In this document: positions 1 through 7,033 of the stretch, piece by piece | Layout: every line of letters starts with the position of its first letter | Position numbering within the stretch: position 1 is the first letter of the stretch | DNA from: Verrucomicrobiota bacterium | Lineage (GTDB): Bacteria; Verrucomicrobiota; Verrucomicrobiae; Limisphaerales; UBA11358 | Length of the DNA stretch: 11,854 bases | Direction: 5' to 3' | Assembly (NCBI GenBank): GCA_014860005.1 | Contig: JACZKP010000097.1 | Span: 1 to 11,854, forward strand | The notes under the pieces: generated by a model | Seen by the model: only the letters and a program-made list of their open reading frames with translations | Databases searched by the model: none | What the model was told of the DNA's origin: nothing | Made by a program: the position numbers and the translations under genes

Positions 1-391
1 CCAGCCAGCGTGAGGCTACGCCTTGCTCGCGTTTCATCCCACAGTCTTCAGCGCCGCTATATTCCCACATTGCTTTGCCTCAATCCACCTTCACCCCCGC
101 TTGTAACCATCCCGCACTTAATCAAAATGAGAACTGCTGTCAAGGGCGGGGCAGCAGAAATCAGGCGGCTCTCGCGCCAAATATACTTTGCTGATCATGG
201 AGGACGTCTCCCTGCGACTGGAATTGCTCTGCGCCGGGCAAAGGACGGTGAGGAATAGAACGAACGCTGCTTTGACATCGCGGCGCGTTTGCCGTCTGCT
301 AGGAATGGCCGGGTTGCAACCGTCCGATCAAGCCTCATTCGAGCTGCGGAGCCGTGCTGCCACCTTGCCGGAAATCGGTTTGAGAAAGTCC
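1..391. other. Upstream region without a recognisable gene
   Basis: I see no gene I can support here. A short open frame at 10-258 gives a low-complexity, Arg/Pro-rich peptide with no family resemblance. The frame of the radical SAM gene stays open upstream to 188, but residues coded before 392 do not look like part of that protein. A consensus -35 hexamer (TTGACA) sits at 272-277, without a convincing -10 at the proper distance. The stretch probably holds the promoter and leader of the gene at 392. Confidence 0.4.
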
Positions 392-2338
392 ATGAGCAAT
401 AAAGTTTTGTTGACCAGTGTTTGCCGTCCAATGGGGCCGCAATATGGCGATGCGTCTTCGGTTGGGTATGAATTGCTTTACCGCCAGGTGACGCGTGCGC
501 AAGGCATCTTCAGCCCTCGCACGGTGAACGTGCATTTTGGGCTGGACTACATCGCGGAGAATCTCGATGCACCCACCGTGGTGCTGCAATACCCGTCGAA
601 GCGCGAGCTGATTGCGGAACTCAAGAAGGGCTACGATTACGTGGGCATAACCTTCATCATGGCCGTGATGCACAAAATGAAGGAAACGGTCGCCCTCATC
701 CGCGAACACGCGCCGAACAGCAAGATCGTCCTCGGTGGCTACGGCACGGTGTTGAAGGACGAGGTGCTCAAGCCCTACGCGGATTACATCTGCCGCGAGG
801 AAGGCGTGGGCTATTTCCGGCGGCTGCTGGGCGAACCGGAAATCCCAATGCCCTACAAACATCCGCTCATCGTGAGTTGGCTGAAGATTTTTGGCTGGAA
901 AGTGTCCGGCACCGGCAAGATCTTTGCCGGTCTTGGCTGTCCGAATGGTTGTGATTTCTGTTGTACCTCGCATTTCTTCTCGCGCAAACACATCAAGTTG
1001 CTGCCCACGGGCCGGGACATTTACAACGTGGTGGAGAGATATTTTGACCTCGATCCGAGCCTGGTGTTTCTGATTATTGATGAGGATTTTCTTCTCAATA
1101 AGAAGCGCGCGCTGGAGTTCCGCGAGTGTGTGCTGAAGGGCGGCAAGAAACCGTCCATCTTCGCGTTCTCCAGCATCAAGGCCATCAGCCAGTACACCGT
1201 GGAGGAGATTCTGGAGATGGGGATTGACGGTTTCTGGATCGGCTACGAGGGCACGCGTTCGAACTACGCCAAGCAACAGGGCCGGCCCGTGGAGGAAATT
1301 CTCACCGAGTTTCGCGCGCACGGCATCACGGTGCTGACTTCGATGATTGTGGGCTTCGATTACCAGAACCCGGAAATCGTGGCCCAGGAACTCGACGGGC
1401 TGATGAAGCTTAAACCGGCGCTCTCGCAATTCCTGATCTACGGTCCCGTGCCGGGCACACCGTTCTACGAACGCGTCATCAAGGAGAATCTGTTGCAGGA
1501 CGTTTACACCAGCGACAAGGATTTGTTCTATCGGCGTGCCGACGGTTTCCGCACGATGATCAAACACCCGACGTTGTCGCCGGAAGCGATCGAAGACATT
1601 CAAACCTGGTGTTTCGAGCAGGATTTTCAGCGGCTGGGGCCGAGCATCTATCGCGTGCTCGAAACGCGCCTTCTGGGTTATCTCAAACTCAAGGATTCGC
1701 CGAATCCGGTCTTGCGGGAGAAGGCGGAATACTACGCCAAGGAATTGCGCATTGCGTATCCGGTCTTTCTCGCCGGGCGATTGCTGGGGCCAAACGCCGC
1801 CATTCGCAAGTGGATCGGCGAGGTGGAGTCGCGCATCCACGCCGAGTTGGGACGTCCCTCGTTGACGCAGCGCCTCCAGTCCATGCTGGCCGTGGGGGCG
1901 GCGCTGTGGACCGGGCTGACTCTGAAATTTGATCTTTTCCAGCACCCTCGCCTGCAACGCACGGCCTATCGCCTGCCCGATCAGCGCTGGAGTGCGTTCG
2001 AGTTGTGGGAGGAGTTTCAAGCCAAGGTGGCCAGCCCGAACTTCTCGGTCAAAGTCGAGTTGCAGCACGCCAAGCAGCAGGTGTGGATGCGCCTGGAGGG
2101 CGCGCTTACCTCCGCGGACGCCGAAGGTCTGGCGCTGCGCATTCGGGATTCCCTGGCCCGGAGCAAGAGCCGGCTGGTGTTGGACCTGAACCGGTTGCAC
2201 TGGGACAAAGTGGAGGACTTGCGACCGTTGCGGGAAAAGCTGGCGGAGTATCGCTCCCGCATCCGGGTGGTGCTGCCCAAACTCTCGGGGGCGCATCCGG
2301 AACTCTTGCGGTTGGCGGGCATGTTCCATCGTTATTAA
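392..2338 (+). CDS. B12-binding-type radical SAM protein with C-terminal STAS-like domain
   Basis: A 648-residue protein. The central radical SAM domain carries the cluster motif CxxxCxxC at C183, C187 and C190 (GCPNGCDFC), which binds a [4Fe-4S] cluster and SAM, followed by TIM-barrel-like sequence to about residue 400. Residues 1-150 resemble a Rossmann-like cobalamin-binding domain (VGITFIM at 84-90, KIVLGGYG at 111-118), but the DxHxxG motif that supplies a histidine ligand to cobalt is absent, so B12 binding is uncertain. Residues about 560-648 look like a STAS domain: a strand, a GALTSADA turn, a helix, LVLDLN at 595-600, then a second helix and IRVVLP. The substrate is unknown. The start at 392 was chosen because the N-terminal domain begins there and the upstream extension looks non-coding; a weak GAGAAAG lies 5' of it. 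The gene stands alone and is followed by a 230-nt gap. It could act on lipid or hopanoid-like substrates, as some relatives do, but nothing here decides this. Confidence 0.87.
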   Translation: MSNKVLLTSVCRPMGPQYGDASSVGYELLYRQVTRAQGIFSPRTVNVHFGLDYIAENLDAPTVVLQYPSKRELIAELKKGYDYVGITFIMAVMHKMKETVALIREHAPNSKIVLGGYGTVLKDEVLKPYADYICREEGVGYFRRLLGEPEIPMPYKHPLIVSWLKIFGWKVSGTGKIFAGLGCPNGCDFCCTSHFFSRKHIKLLPTGRDIYNVVERYFDLDPSLVFLIIDEDFLLNKKRALEFRECVLKGGKKPSIFAFSSIKAISQYTVEEILEMGIDGFWIGYEGTRSNYAKQQGRPVEEILTEFRAHGITVLTSMIVGFDYQNPEIVAQELDGLMKLKPALSQFLIYGPVPGTPFYERVIKENLLQDVYTSDKDLFYRRADGFRTMIKHPTLSPEAIEDIQTWCFEQDFQRLGPSIYRVLETRLLGYLKLKDSPNPVLREKAEYYAKELRIAYPVFLAGRLLGPNAAIRKWIGEVESRIHAELGRPSLTQRLQSMLAVGAALWTGLTLKFDLFQHPRLQRTAYRLPDQRWSAFELWEEFQAKVASPNFSVKVELQHAKQQVWMRLEGALTSADAEGLALRIRDSLARSKSRLVLDLNRLHWDKVEDLRPLREKLAEYRSRIRVVLPKLSGAHPELLRLAGMFHRY

Positions 2339-2483
2339 CGTGCGGTTTTTCACGATAGCGGGGCGCACTTGCTTGTAGCGCCAAAGATTGTTGCTGATAG
2401 TTGTTGCTATTCGGCCAGAAACCGGCACTCTGCCTGCGTCTGTAAGATAGCTTGTCTCTTTCTAGGCATGGTAAATCTTCAAG

Positions 2484-2523
2484 TGAACTCCGTTCAGTGA
2501 TGATTTTAGACCCGATGTTCGGG
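2484..2523 (+). promoter_or_regulatory. Two small hairpins in the leader of the RRM gene
   Basis: The 230-nt gap before the RRM gene contains two perfect five-pair hairpins with three-base loops: TGAAC/GTTCA at 2484-2496 and CCCGA/TCGGG at 2511-2523, the second 45 nt before the start codon. Structured leaders are known for cold-shock-type RNA-binding protein genes, but no family is recognised here and stems this short can arise by chance. No clear sigma-70 promoter was found in the gap. Confidence 0.22.
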
Positions 2524-2568
2524 AACAGTCTGTGGAAAGCACCGGTTTGTCGGACAGTATATCATCAC

Positions 2569-2895
2569 ATGAGTAATAAATTGTTTGTTGGAAATCTTTC
2601 CTTCAATACCACTGAAAACGACCTGCAGGACGCGTTCGCCGCGCACGGCACGGTCACCGAAACCAACCTTATGATGGATCGCATGACCAATCGCCCCCGT
2701 GGCTTTGGTTTTGTGACCATGAGTTCACCCGAAGAGGCGCAGAAGGCCATTGCCGCGTTGAACGGCAAGGAGATTGACGGTCGCGCCCTGACTGTCAATG
2801 TCGCCAAGCCGCGCGAAGAGCGTTCCGGCGGCGGCGGCGGTGGTGGTGGCCGGCGTGAATACGGCGGCGGCGGTGGCGGACGTAATCGCTACTGA
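2569..2895 (+). CDS. Small RRM-domain RNA-binding protein with glycine-rich tail
   Basis: A 108-residue protein made almost entirely of one RNA-recognition motif. RNP2 is LFVGNL at residues 4-9, and RNP1 is RGFGFVTM at about 44-51, with the aromatic residues that stack on RNA bases; RNP1 ends in Met where Phe/Tyr is usual. After the domain comes a basic glycine-rich tail (about residues 86-108) with two runs of glycines around RREY and ending RNRY, as in cyanobacterial and verrucomicrobial Rbp proteins. Such proteins are cytoplasmic single-stranded RNA binders, often linked to cold or mRNA handling. The start at 2569 begins the domain directly ([10 protein letters not shown]); the frame is open further upstream, but that sequence does not look like protein. 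No Shine-Dalgarno site is evident. It is a single-gene unit with its own terminator at 2915-2952. Confidence 0.93.
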   Translation: MSNKLFVGNLSFNTTENDLQDAFAAHGTVTETNLMMDRMTNRPRGFGFVTMSSPEEAQKAIAALNGKEIDGRALTVNVAKPREERSGGGGGGGGRREYGGGGGGRNRY

Positions 2896-2914
2896 TCCGA
2901 CGCAAGGATTTCGC

Positions 2915-2952
2915 GGCGGGGTTCGGGTGAACCGGACCCCGCCTTGTCATTT
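2915..2952 (+). terminator. Rho-independent terminator of the RRM gene
   Basis: A 12-pair stem (2915-2926 with 2932-2943) has one G-T wobble and a five-base loop (2927-2931), and is followed by the T-rich run TTGTCATTT. It begins 20 nt after the RRM stop codon and ends 28 nt before infA, so it separates the two genes. Confidence 0.8.
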
Positions 2953-2979
2953 ACAGTGCGCTTTGCGCGCTGGACGAGC

Positions 2980-3195
2980 ATGAAAGAACAACACATTGAA
3001 GTCGAAGGCCGCGTGGCCACCGTCCTGCCCGGAACAATGTTCCGCGTCGAACTCGAGAACAAACATCTCGTGCTCGCCACAATTTGTGGCAAGATGCGCA
3101 AACGCTGGGTGCGCCTGACCGTCGGCGACCGCGTGAAGATGGAAATGTCGCCCTACGATCTGGAAAAGGCGCGCATCACCTGGCGGTTACGGTGA
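2980..3195 (+). CDS. infA: Translation initiation factor IF-1
   Basis: A 71-residue protein of the normal IF-1 length and OB-fold. Family signatures are clear: IEVEG near the N-terminus, LPGTMFRVELEN at about 18-29, GKMRKRWVRL at about 39-48, the VGDRV turn and SPYDLEKARITWR at the end. IF-1 binds the A site of the 30S subunit, stimulates IF-2 and IF-3 and helps select the initiator tRNA. The start at 2980 matches the family N-terminus (MKEQ). The frame is open to 2944, but that upstream stretch overlaps the terminator tail. The gene lies apart from any ribosomal protein cluster, so this may be one of several infA copies; that cannot be seen from the window. Confidence 0.96.
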   Translation: MKEQHIEVEGRVATVLPGTMFRVELENKHLVLATICGKMRKRWVRLTVGDRVKMEMSPYDLEKARITWRLR

Positions 3196-3252
3196 GCGGG
3201 TGGCGCAGCCTGCGTTGCCCTCAAAGCCGCATCAAGTCGCCGCCCATTGTTA

Positions 3253-3258
3253 GAAAGG
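3253..3258 (+). promoter_or_regulatory. Shine-Dalgarno site fixing the start at 3267
   Basis: GAAAGG lies eight bases before the ATG at 3267. This is one of the few good ribosome binding sites in the window. It decides the start of the downstream gene, whose frame is open further upstream, through infA. Confidence 0.6.
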
Positions 3259-3266
3259 CATTTTTT

Positions 3267-3662
3267 ATGACGCACAGCCCCCGAACCAGTCCTCGCAGCG
3301 AATATCTTCAACAGGAAAATCAGCGGGCCCAGGCGTCACCCTCCATCGCGGAGAAGTTTCCGCGTCTGAAAACCGTGACGGTGGACCTCGGTCACTATGA
3401 CCCGGAAGGTCTCACGCGCAGCAGCCAGATCAAATACACGGTCAATCTCGAGCACGCAAAGTCTGTGTTCCGCGTGGCGTGCCACAACCCGGAATGTGTC
3501 CGGGGCGATTTCGATCTGAGCGACGTGCTGGCGGAAGCGGTGGCCGCGCGGCGCACGAGCGTATCCGGGGAAGCTTGCTGCCAGGGTTGGCGCAGCCGCG
3601 CCACGATTGATTCCGTCCCCTGCCGCAACATTCTCCGCTACAAACTCACGCTCGGTTACTGA
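3267..3662 (+). CDS. Unknown-function protein with a cysteine-containing core
   Basis: A 131-residue soluble protein that I do not recognise. The first 30 residues are polar and probably disordered. The core (about 35-131) alternates strands and a helix and contains five cysteines: C72 and C77 (CHNPEC), adjacent C104 and C105, and C119 (PCRN). The CxxxxC pair plus the later cysteines could form a zinc site or disulfides, but the spacing matches no motif I know. There is no signal peptide or membrane segment. A good Shine-Dalgarno site supports the start. It lies 71 nt after infA in the same direction, so co-transcription is possible. Coding reality is supported by the strong ribosome binding site and consistent GC-rich third positions. 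Confidence 0.75.
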   Translation: MTHSPRTSPRSEYLQQENQRAQASPSIAEKFPRLKTVTVDLGHYDPEGLTRSSQIKYTVNLEHAKSVFRVACHNPECVRGDFDLSDVLAEAVAARRTSVSGEACCQGWRSRATIDSVPCRNILRYKLTLGY

Positions 3663-3776
3663 GCGAACGGCCCTCCGGCCAGCGCCTACAGCGATGCCTG
3701 CGACTGGCGTCCGCCATTAGCGCGCGAATCCTGTGCTTGGATTCCACTCCCGCTTCGTGTTTCATCCCTCCCGGAT

Positions 3777-5588
3777 ATGGACGACGCCAATTCCCTGATC
3801 GAACAACGCAAAGCCAATCTTGCCGCCCTGCGCGCGAAAGGCATTGACCCCTTCAAGAACAAATTCACCCCCACGGAATCCTGCCAGCAGGCGCGCGATA
3901 ATTACGTCGAAGGCCGCGAAGTCGCGCTGGCCGGCCGCATCACCGCGCACCGTGAAATGGGCAAGAGCCAGTTCATTGACATCCGCGACCAGAGCGGGCG
4001 CATGCAGGTTTATGCGCAGAAGAACGTTCTCGGCGATGAGCAATGGAACATCTTCACGCATCTCGACCTGGGGGACTTCGTTGGGGTGCGGGGAACGATG
4101 TTTACCACCAAGACCGGCGAGATTTCCGTGAAGCTCGGCGGTAGTCGCACGGGCGTCCCGCCCGTTCGAAGTTCGGATGTTCCCCAAAAAGAAACGAACG
4201 GGCGGGACGCCCGTGCCACTACGCAAGCGCCCTTCACCATCCTCGCCAAGGCGCTGCGTCCGCCGCCGGCCAAGTGGCACGGACTGGAGGACACGGAGAT
4301 TCGTTATCGCCAGCGTTACCTCGATCTCATCGGCAATCCCGAGGTGAAGGAAGTCTTTCTCAAGCGCAGCGCCATCGTGCATGAGATTCGCGCGTTCTTT
4401 CACAGTCGGGGCTACGTGGAAGTGGAGACGCCCGCGATGCAGGCGATTCCCGGCGGCGCGGCGGCACAACCGTTCAAGACCTTTCACAACGCGCTCGGTT
4501 GTGACTTTTATCTGCGCATCGCGCTGGAGCTGTATCACAAGCGGCTGCTCGTGGGCGGCATTGATAAGCTGTTCGAGATCGGCAAGAACTTCCGCAACGA
4601 AGGCCTCTCGCGCCGGCACAATCCCGAATTCACGATGCTCGAAGCGTATCAGGCATTCGGCGATTACGAGACGATGATGGAGACGGTGCAATCGCTCATC
4701 TGCCACGTCGCGCAGAAGGTGATGGGCAAACTCGAAATCCAACGAAATACGAAATCGTTGAGAGAGCTTATCGGAAAGGCGACCGAAACCATCACCGCTC
4801 TAAGGGCTCCAGCGGATACAACCTTATCAGACATACTTCAAACTCTGAAGTGCCTTGAACGAGACATTGGGGAGCGCTCCTCCATTGATCTCTCAAAAGA
4901 AGCCATCTCCCTCTGCAAACAGGCAGACTCAGCTCTCCAAACTGCAATCCCAAACAGCCAATTGAAGGCCGGGACCACAACCTTACTTGTACCATTCAAA
5001 TTGATGGACATCGTGGGAGAACTTTCAATGCTCACCGAAAAATCTGAGCCCATCAATCTGGGCCAGTGGCATAAGTCCCGTTACAAGGACCTCATCCGCG
5101 AAAAAGCCGGGGCTGACTGGTTTGAGATTCCTCCTGCCGTCCGTCGCCAGCGCGCACACGACATGGGCGCGGAAATCGGCAAGGAATACGAGGACTTTGA
5201 AGTCACCGGCGCGGTGTTTGAAAAATTGATCGAGCCAACGCTCATCCAACCCACGTTCGTCACGCATCTGCCGAAGGAACTCGTGCCGCTCGCCAAGCTT
5301 TCGCCCGACGACCCGACGACCGTCGAAGTCTTCGAGTGCTGCATCAACGGTCAGGAGATTTCCCCAGGCTACACCGAGCAGAACGATCCCATCGCGCAAC
5401 GCACCACGCTGGAACAGCAAGCCGGCGGCGAGCAACAGAAGCTGGACGAAGATTTCCTCGTCGCCCTCGAACACGGCATGCCCCCGGCAGGCGGAATCGG
5501 CATCGGCATTGACCGTTTGTGCATGATGTTACTGGGACAGGAAAGTATTCGAGATGTGATATTGTTTCCGCAGTTGAAGCCGAAGTGA
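3777..5588 (+). CDS. lysS: Lysyl-tRNA synthetase (class II) with two insertions
   Basis: LysRS charges tRNA-Lys with lysine in the cytoplasm. It has an N-terminal OB-fold anticodon-binding domain (about 45-160) and a class II catalytic domain with motif 1 (about 207-228, ending [12 protein letters not shown]), motif 2 ([18 protein letters not shown], 272-289) and motif 3 (GIGIGIDR, 573-580). Both end in the usual family sequences ([10 protein letters not shown]). At 603 residues it is about 100 longer than the common 490-510. The excess lies in two places: residues 122-149, made by a palindrome between the last OB-fold strands, and about 323-424, between [10 protein letters not shown] and PINLGQWHK, where E. 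coli LysS has only a short connection. All motifs remain and the frame is intact, so the enzyme is probably functional. Codons from 5520 to the stop are AT-rich, unlike the sequence just before. The start has only a weak ribosome binding site. The lipoprotein gene follows after 6 nt. Confidence 0.95.
   Translation: MDDANSLIEQRKANLAALRAKGIDPFKNKFTPTESCQQARDNYVEGREVALAGRITAHREMGKSQFIDIRDQSGRMQVYAQKNVLGDEQWNIFTHLDLGDFVGVRGTMFTTKTGEISVKLGGSRTGVPPVRSSDVPQKETNGRDARATTQAPFTILAKALRPPPAKWHGLEDTEIRYRQRYLDLIGNPEVKEVFLKRSAIVHEIRAFFHSRGYVEVETPAMQAIPGGAAAQPFKTFHNALGCDFYLRIALELYHKRLLVGGIDKLFEIGKNFRNEGLSRRHNPEFTMLEAYQAFGDYETMMETVQSLICHVAQKVMGKLEIQRNTKSLRELIGKATETITALRAPADTTLSDILQTLKCLERDIGERSSIDLSKEAISLCKQADSALQTAIPNSQLKAGTTTLLVPFKLMDIVGELSMLTEKSEPINLGQWHKSRYKDLIREKAGADWFEIPPAVRRQRAHDMGAEIGKEYEDFEVTGAVFEKLIEPTLIQPTFVTHLPKELVPLAKLSPDDPTTVEVFECCINGQEISPGYTEQNDPIAQRTTLEQQAGGEQQKLDEDFLVALEHGMPPAGGIGIGIDRLCMMLLGQESIRDVILFPQLKPK
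4141..4222. repeat. Palindromic element inserted in frame in lysS
   Basis: Two 28-base arms, 4141-4168 and 4195-4222, are inverted repeats matching at 27 of 28 positions, around a 26-base loop. The element adds residues 122-149 to LysRS, including TGVPPV and NGRDARATT, in the loop before the last OB-fold strand; E. coli LysS has nothing there. Because it is a palindrome, the opposite strand also gives GTGVPPVR...NGRDARATT without stops. From memory, such peptides recur in unrelated Verrucomicrobiota and Planctomycetota proteins, which would make this comparable to Rickettsia palindromic elements. No other copy lies in the window. Confidence 0.9.
4743..5048 (+). other. AT-richer extra segment in the LysRS catalytic domain
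   Basis: Codons 323-424 of lysS encode about 100 residues absent from standard bacterial LysRS. The predicted protein is mostly helical (for example [17 protein letters not shown] and [15 protein letters not shown]) and I do not recognise it. Its base composition is visibly richer in A and T than flanking lysS and resembles the lipoprotein gene downstream. The left edge holds three CGAAAT units (4733, 4743, 4750). The frame is kept on both sides. It lies between motif 2 and the sequence leading into the second half of the catalytic core, where insertions in other class II synthetases are tolerated. Confidence 0.7.
5520..5588 (+). repeat. Current lysS 3' end (R0), reference copy of the stacked ends
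   Basis: This is the last part of the intact lysS gene, codons 582-603 plus stop. It is the reference for three partial copies downstream (R1, R2, R3). Its codons (TTA, GGA, AGT, ATT, CGA, GAT, ATA, TTT) are AT-ending, while the lysS sequence just before 5515 is GC-ending. The change coincides with the point where homology to R2 begins. Confidence 0.85.
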
Positions 5589-5594
5589 GAGGAA

Positions 5595-6089
5595 ATGACC
5601 AAAACACAATCCAAAAAACTTGAGTTGAATCGGCATCGGCGATTTGTGACCAACTTGCTTACAAGCGGGTTTGTGTTGTCTTGCGTAGTCTGGTTGACAA
5701 GTTGCGGTGTAAAACAGGAAGAGCATCAACGAGTGCTGAAGGAATTAGAACAATCGAAGGCTGCAAGTGCGGATGCCAAGAATGAAATCGAGCAGTTGAG
5801 GGAGAAGTTAAGAGTCCTTGAGCAAGAACACCGGCACGCCCAAGAATCGAGCAGCAGAAAACTGACTGCGTATGAATGGTGGCCGCTCCTCAAAGGGAAG
5901 AGCACAGTGGAAATAAAGGAGCAATTGGGCGTTCCATACTATTCCACGGACAATGATCGAGAGTGGAGCTATTTTCATAAAGCTGTCGCTCAAAACAGCG
6001 GAGCGACGCACTCGTTGTTAGTCTATTTCCGAGGTGGCCGAGTGGTTGGAGTGAGGAGTACGGACATGAATTCCATAATTCAAGAATAG
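5595..6089 (+). CDS. Lipoprotein with coiled coil and BamE/SmpA-like domain
   Basis: A 164-residue protein with a basic N-region (KK...RHRR), a hydrophobic stretch (about 18-34) and a lipobox LTSC with C37 as the likely lipidated residue, so it should sit in the cell envelope. Residues about 42-80 form a charged coiled coil (EEHQRVLKELEQ, KNEIEQLREKLRVLEQ). The end resembles BamE/SmpA-type domains: LLKGKSTVEIKEQLGVPYYS followed by WSYF and a strand VYFRGGRVVGV. Such small domains usually bind other envelope proteins; a specific partner cannot be named. A GAGAGG sits only 2 nt before the ATG. The gene begins 6 nt after lysS and is clearly AT-richer than its neighbours, suggesting foreign origin. 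It occupies the first unit of the lysS-tail array, between R0 and R1. A later GTG start at residue 18 is possible. Confidence 0.8.
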   Translation: MTKTQSKKLELNRHRRFVTNLLTSGFVLSCVVWLTSCGVKQEEHQRVLKELEQSKAASADAKNEIEQLREKLRVLEQEHRHAQESSSRKLTAYEWWPLLKGKSTVEIKEQLGVPYYSTDNDREWSYFHKAVAQNSGATHSLLVYFRGGRVVGVRSTDMNSIIQE

Positions 6090-6100
6090 GGATTATTTCC

Positions 6101-6240
6101 AAGGAACTCGTGCCGCTCGCCAAACTCACGCCCGATGACCCGACCACTGTCGAAGTCTTCGAGTGCTGCATCAACGGCCAGGAAATTTCCCCCTGGCTAT
6201 TCGAGGTGTGAATTTGTTCCCGCAGTTGAAGCCGAAGTGA
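6101..6240 (+). pseudogene. Internally deleted copy of the lysS 3' region (R1)
   Basis: The segment 6101-6192 matches lysS 5274-5365 at 84 of 92 bases. In the lysS frame, seven of the eight affected codons are synonymous; the only residue change is Ser to Thr. It then jumps to the gene end: 6198-6240 matches lysS 5546-5588 at 39 of 43 bases, including the GAAGCCGAAGTGA terminus. About 175 bases of lysS between these parts are missing, and the frame is lost at the join. It has no start codon and cannot encode a working product. The synonymous pattern says it diverged while part of a working lysS, not after a recent local duplication. Confidence 0.9.
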
Positions 6241-6295
6241 AGACATCCGAACGCCGGGTTGCCAGATGCGGGACGAAGGATTACTTTCGTGCCAG

Positions 6296-6535
6296 ATGAC
6301 ACTCACCATTCCCTCCGAAAGACTTGCGAACTTGCGCTTGAGTGAGCGCGACGCCTTGGTGGACATCGCCATCGGCCTTTACAAGCGGGAGGAAGTATCT
6401 TTGGGCCGGGCAGCAGAAGTGGCGGGCATTTCATCCGTCCAATTGCTCGGGGAATTGGGCCGCCGGCACATCCCCATCAATTACGGGCCGGATGATTTAC
6501 AGGCCGACATGGCAACATTGAACGACAAACCCTGA
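6296..6535 (+). CDS. UPF0175 family antitoxin
   Basis: A 79-residue protein matching the UPF0175 pattern: a short strand (LTIPSERL), a helix, then LGRAAEVAGIS, a helix-turn-helix-like segment at about 41-51, and the typical end HIPINYGPDDLQADM. In this family the protein neutralises the adjacent DUF3368 PIN-type toxin and probably binds the operon promoter. The toxin gene starts 18 nt downstream. An in-frame ATG at 6266 would add ten residues; both ATGs are preceded by GCCAG, so the two candidate starts share an eight-base direct repeat (GCCAGATG). I prefer 6296 because the family begins with the strand motif. No clear Shine-Dalgarno site is seen. Confidence 0.85.
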   Translation: MTLTIPSERLANLRLSERDALVDIAIGLYKREEVSLGRAAEVAGISSVQLLGELGRRHIPINYGPDDLQADMATLNDKP

Positions 6536-6553
6536 CCAACGGCTCGCGAAGCC

Positions 6554-7018
6554 ATGAGCGTTGTCAGCGACACGACGGCAATCACAACGCTCCTCAAAGC
6601 GGAGCAAGCCCGGCTGCTTGAAAAGTTGTTCGAGCGCGTCTTTGTGCCGCAGGCAGTCTGGGATGAGTTGAAGGAGTTCCACACCGACCTGCCTACCTTT
6701 GTCGAACTCCGTCCCGTGCGCGATGCGACCGAGCGCCTGAAAGGAACCGAACTCCTCGGACGCGGCGAAGCCGAGGCGCTGCTGTTGGCCAAAGAATTAA
6801 ACGCGCGACTGCTGCTGACTGACGACCGCAAAGCACGACTCGCCGCCCGGCGGCTGCGAATCCCCTGCAGCGGACTCGTCGGCATGATCGTTCAAGCAAA
6901 ACAGCTTGGAAAAATTGATTCCGCCCGCGAGATGTTGAATCTGCTGGAGACGAAAGGCGGATTGTATTTGTCAGATGCCGTGGTCGCTGAGGCCCTGCGG
7001 CTGGCTGGTGAAAACTGA
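6554..7018 (+). CDS. DUF3368 family PIN-like toxin
   Basis: A 154-residue putative ribonuclease toxin. PIN-fold acidic residues are in place: D6 (VVSDTTAI), E38 (VWDEL), E72 or E74 (GRGEAEAL) and D90/D91 (LLTDDRKAR), which together would bind Mg2+ for RNA cleavage. The C-terminal pattern ending AEALRLAGEN is typical of DUF3368. It pairs with the UPF0175 antitoxin just upstream, a common arrangement. The length is normal for the family and nothing looks broken, so the pair may be active. The RNA target is unknown. The gene ends 15 nt before the lysS fragment R2, and its tail is partly repeated at the end of the truncated vapC at 7369-7554. Confidence 0.87.
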   Translation: MSVVSDTTAITTLLKAEQARLLEKLFERVFVPQAVWDELKEFHTDLPTFVELRPVRDATERLKGTELLGRGEAEALLLAKELNARLLLTDDRKARLAARRLRIPCSGLVGMIVQAKQLGKIDSAREMLNLLETKGGLYLSDAVVAEALRLAGEN

Positions 7019-7033
7019 GTTTAGTTCATCGCC

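Noticed and set aside
10..258. 82-codon open frame at the left edge
   Set aside because: There is no start signal, no family resemblance and an unlikely composition.
335..2428. 697-codon open frame on the minus strand opposite the radical SAM gene
   Set aside because: It is a mirror frame of a GC-rich gene. Its peptide is rich in His, Arg and Gln with no domain or signal, while the plus strand has a clear cluster motif.
2821..2892. GGC/GGT repeat run as a tandem repeat or CRISPR-like element
   Set aside because: It is the glycine-rich tail of the RRM protein, in frame and typical of the family.
3762..4742. 326-codon minus-strand frame opposite lysS containing GTGVPPV and GRDARATT
   Set aside because: The recognisable peptide comes only from the palindrome read backwards; the rest is the mirror image of lysS.
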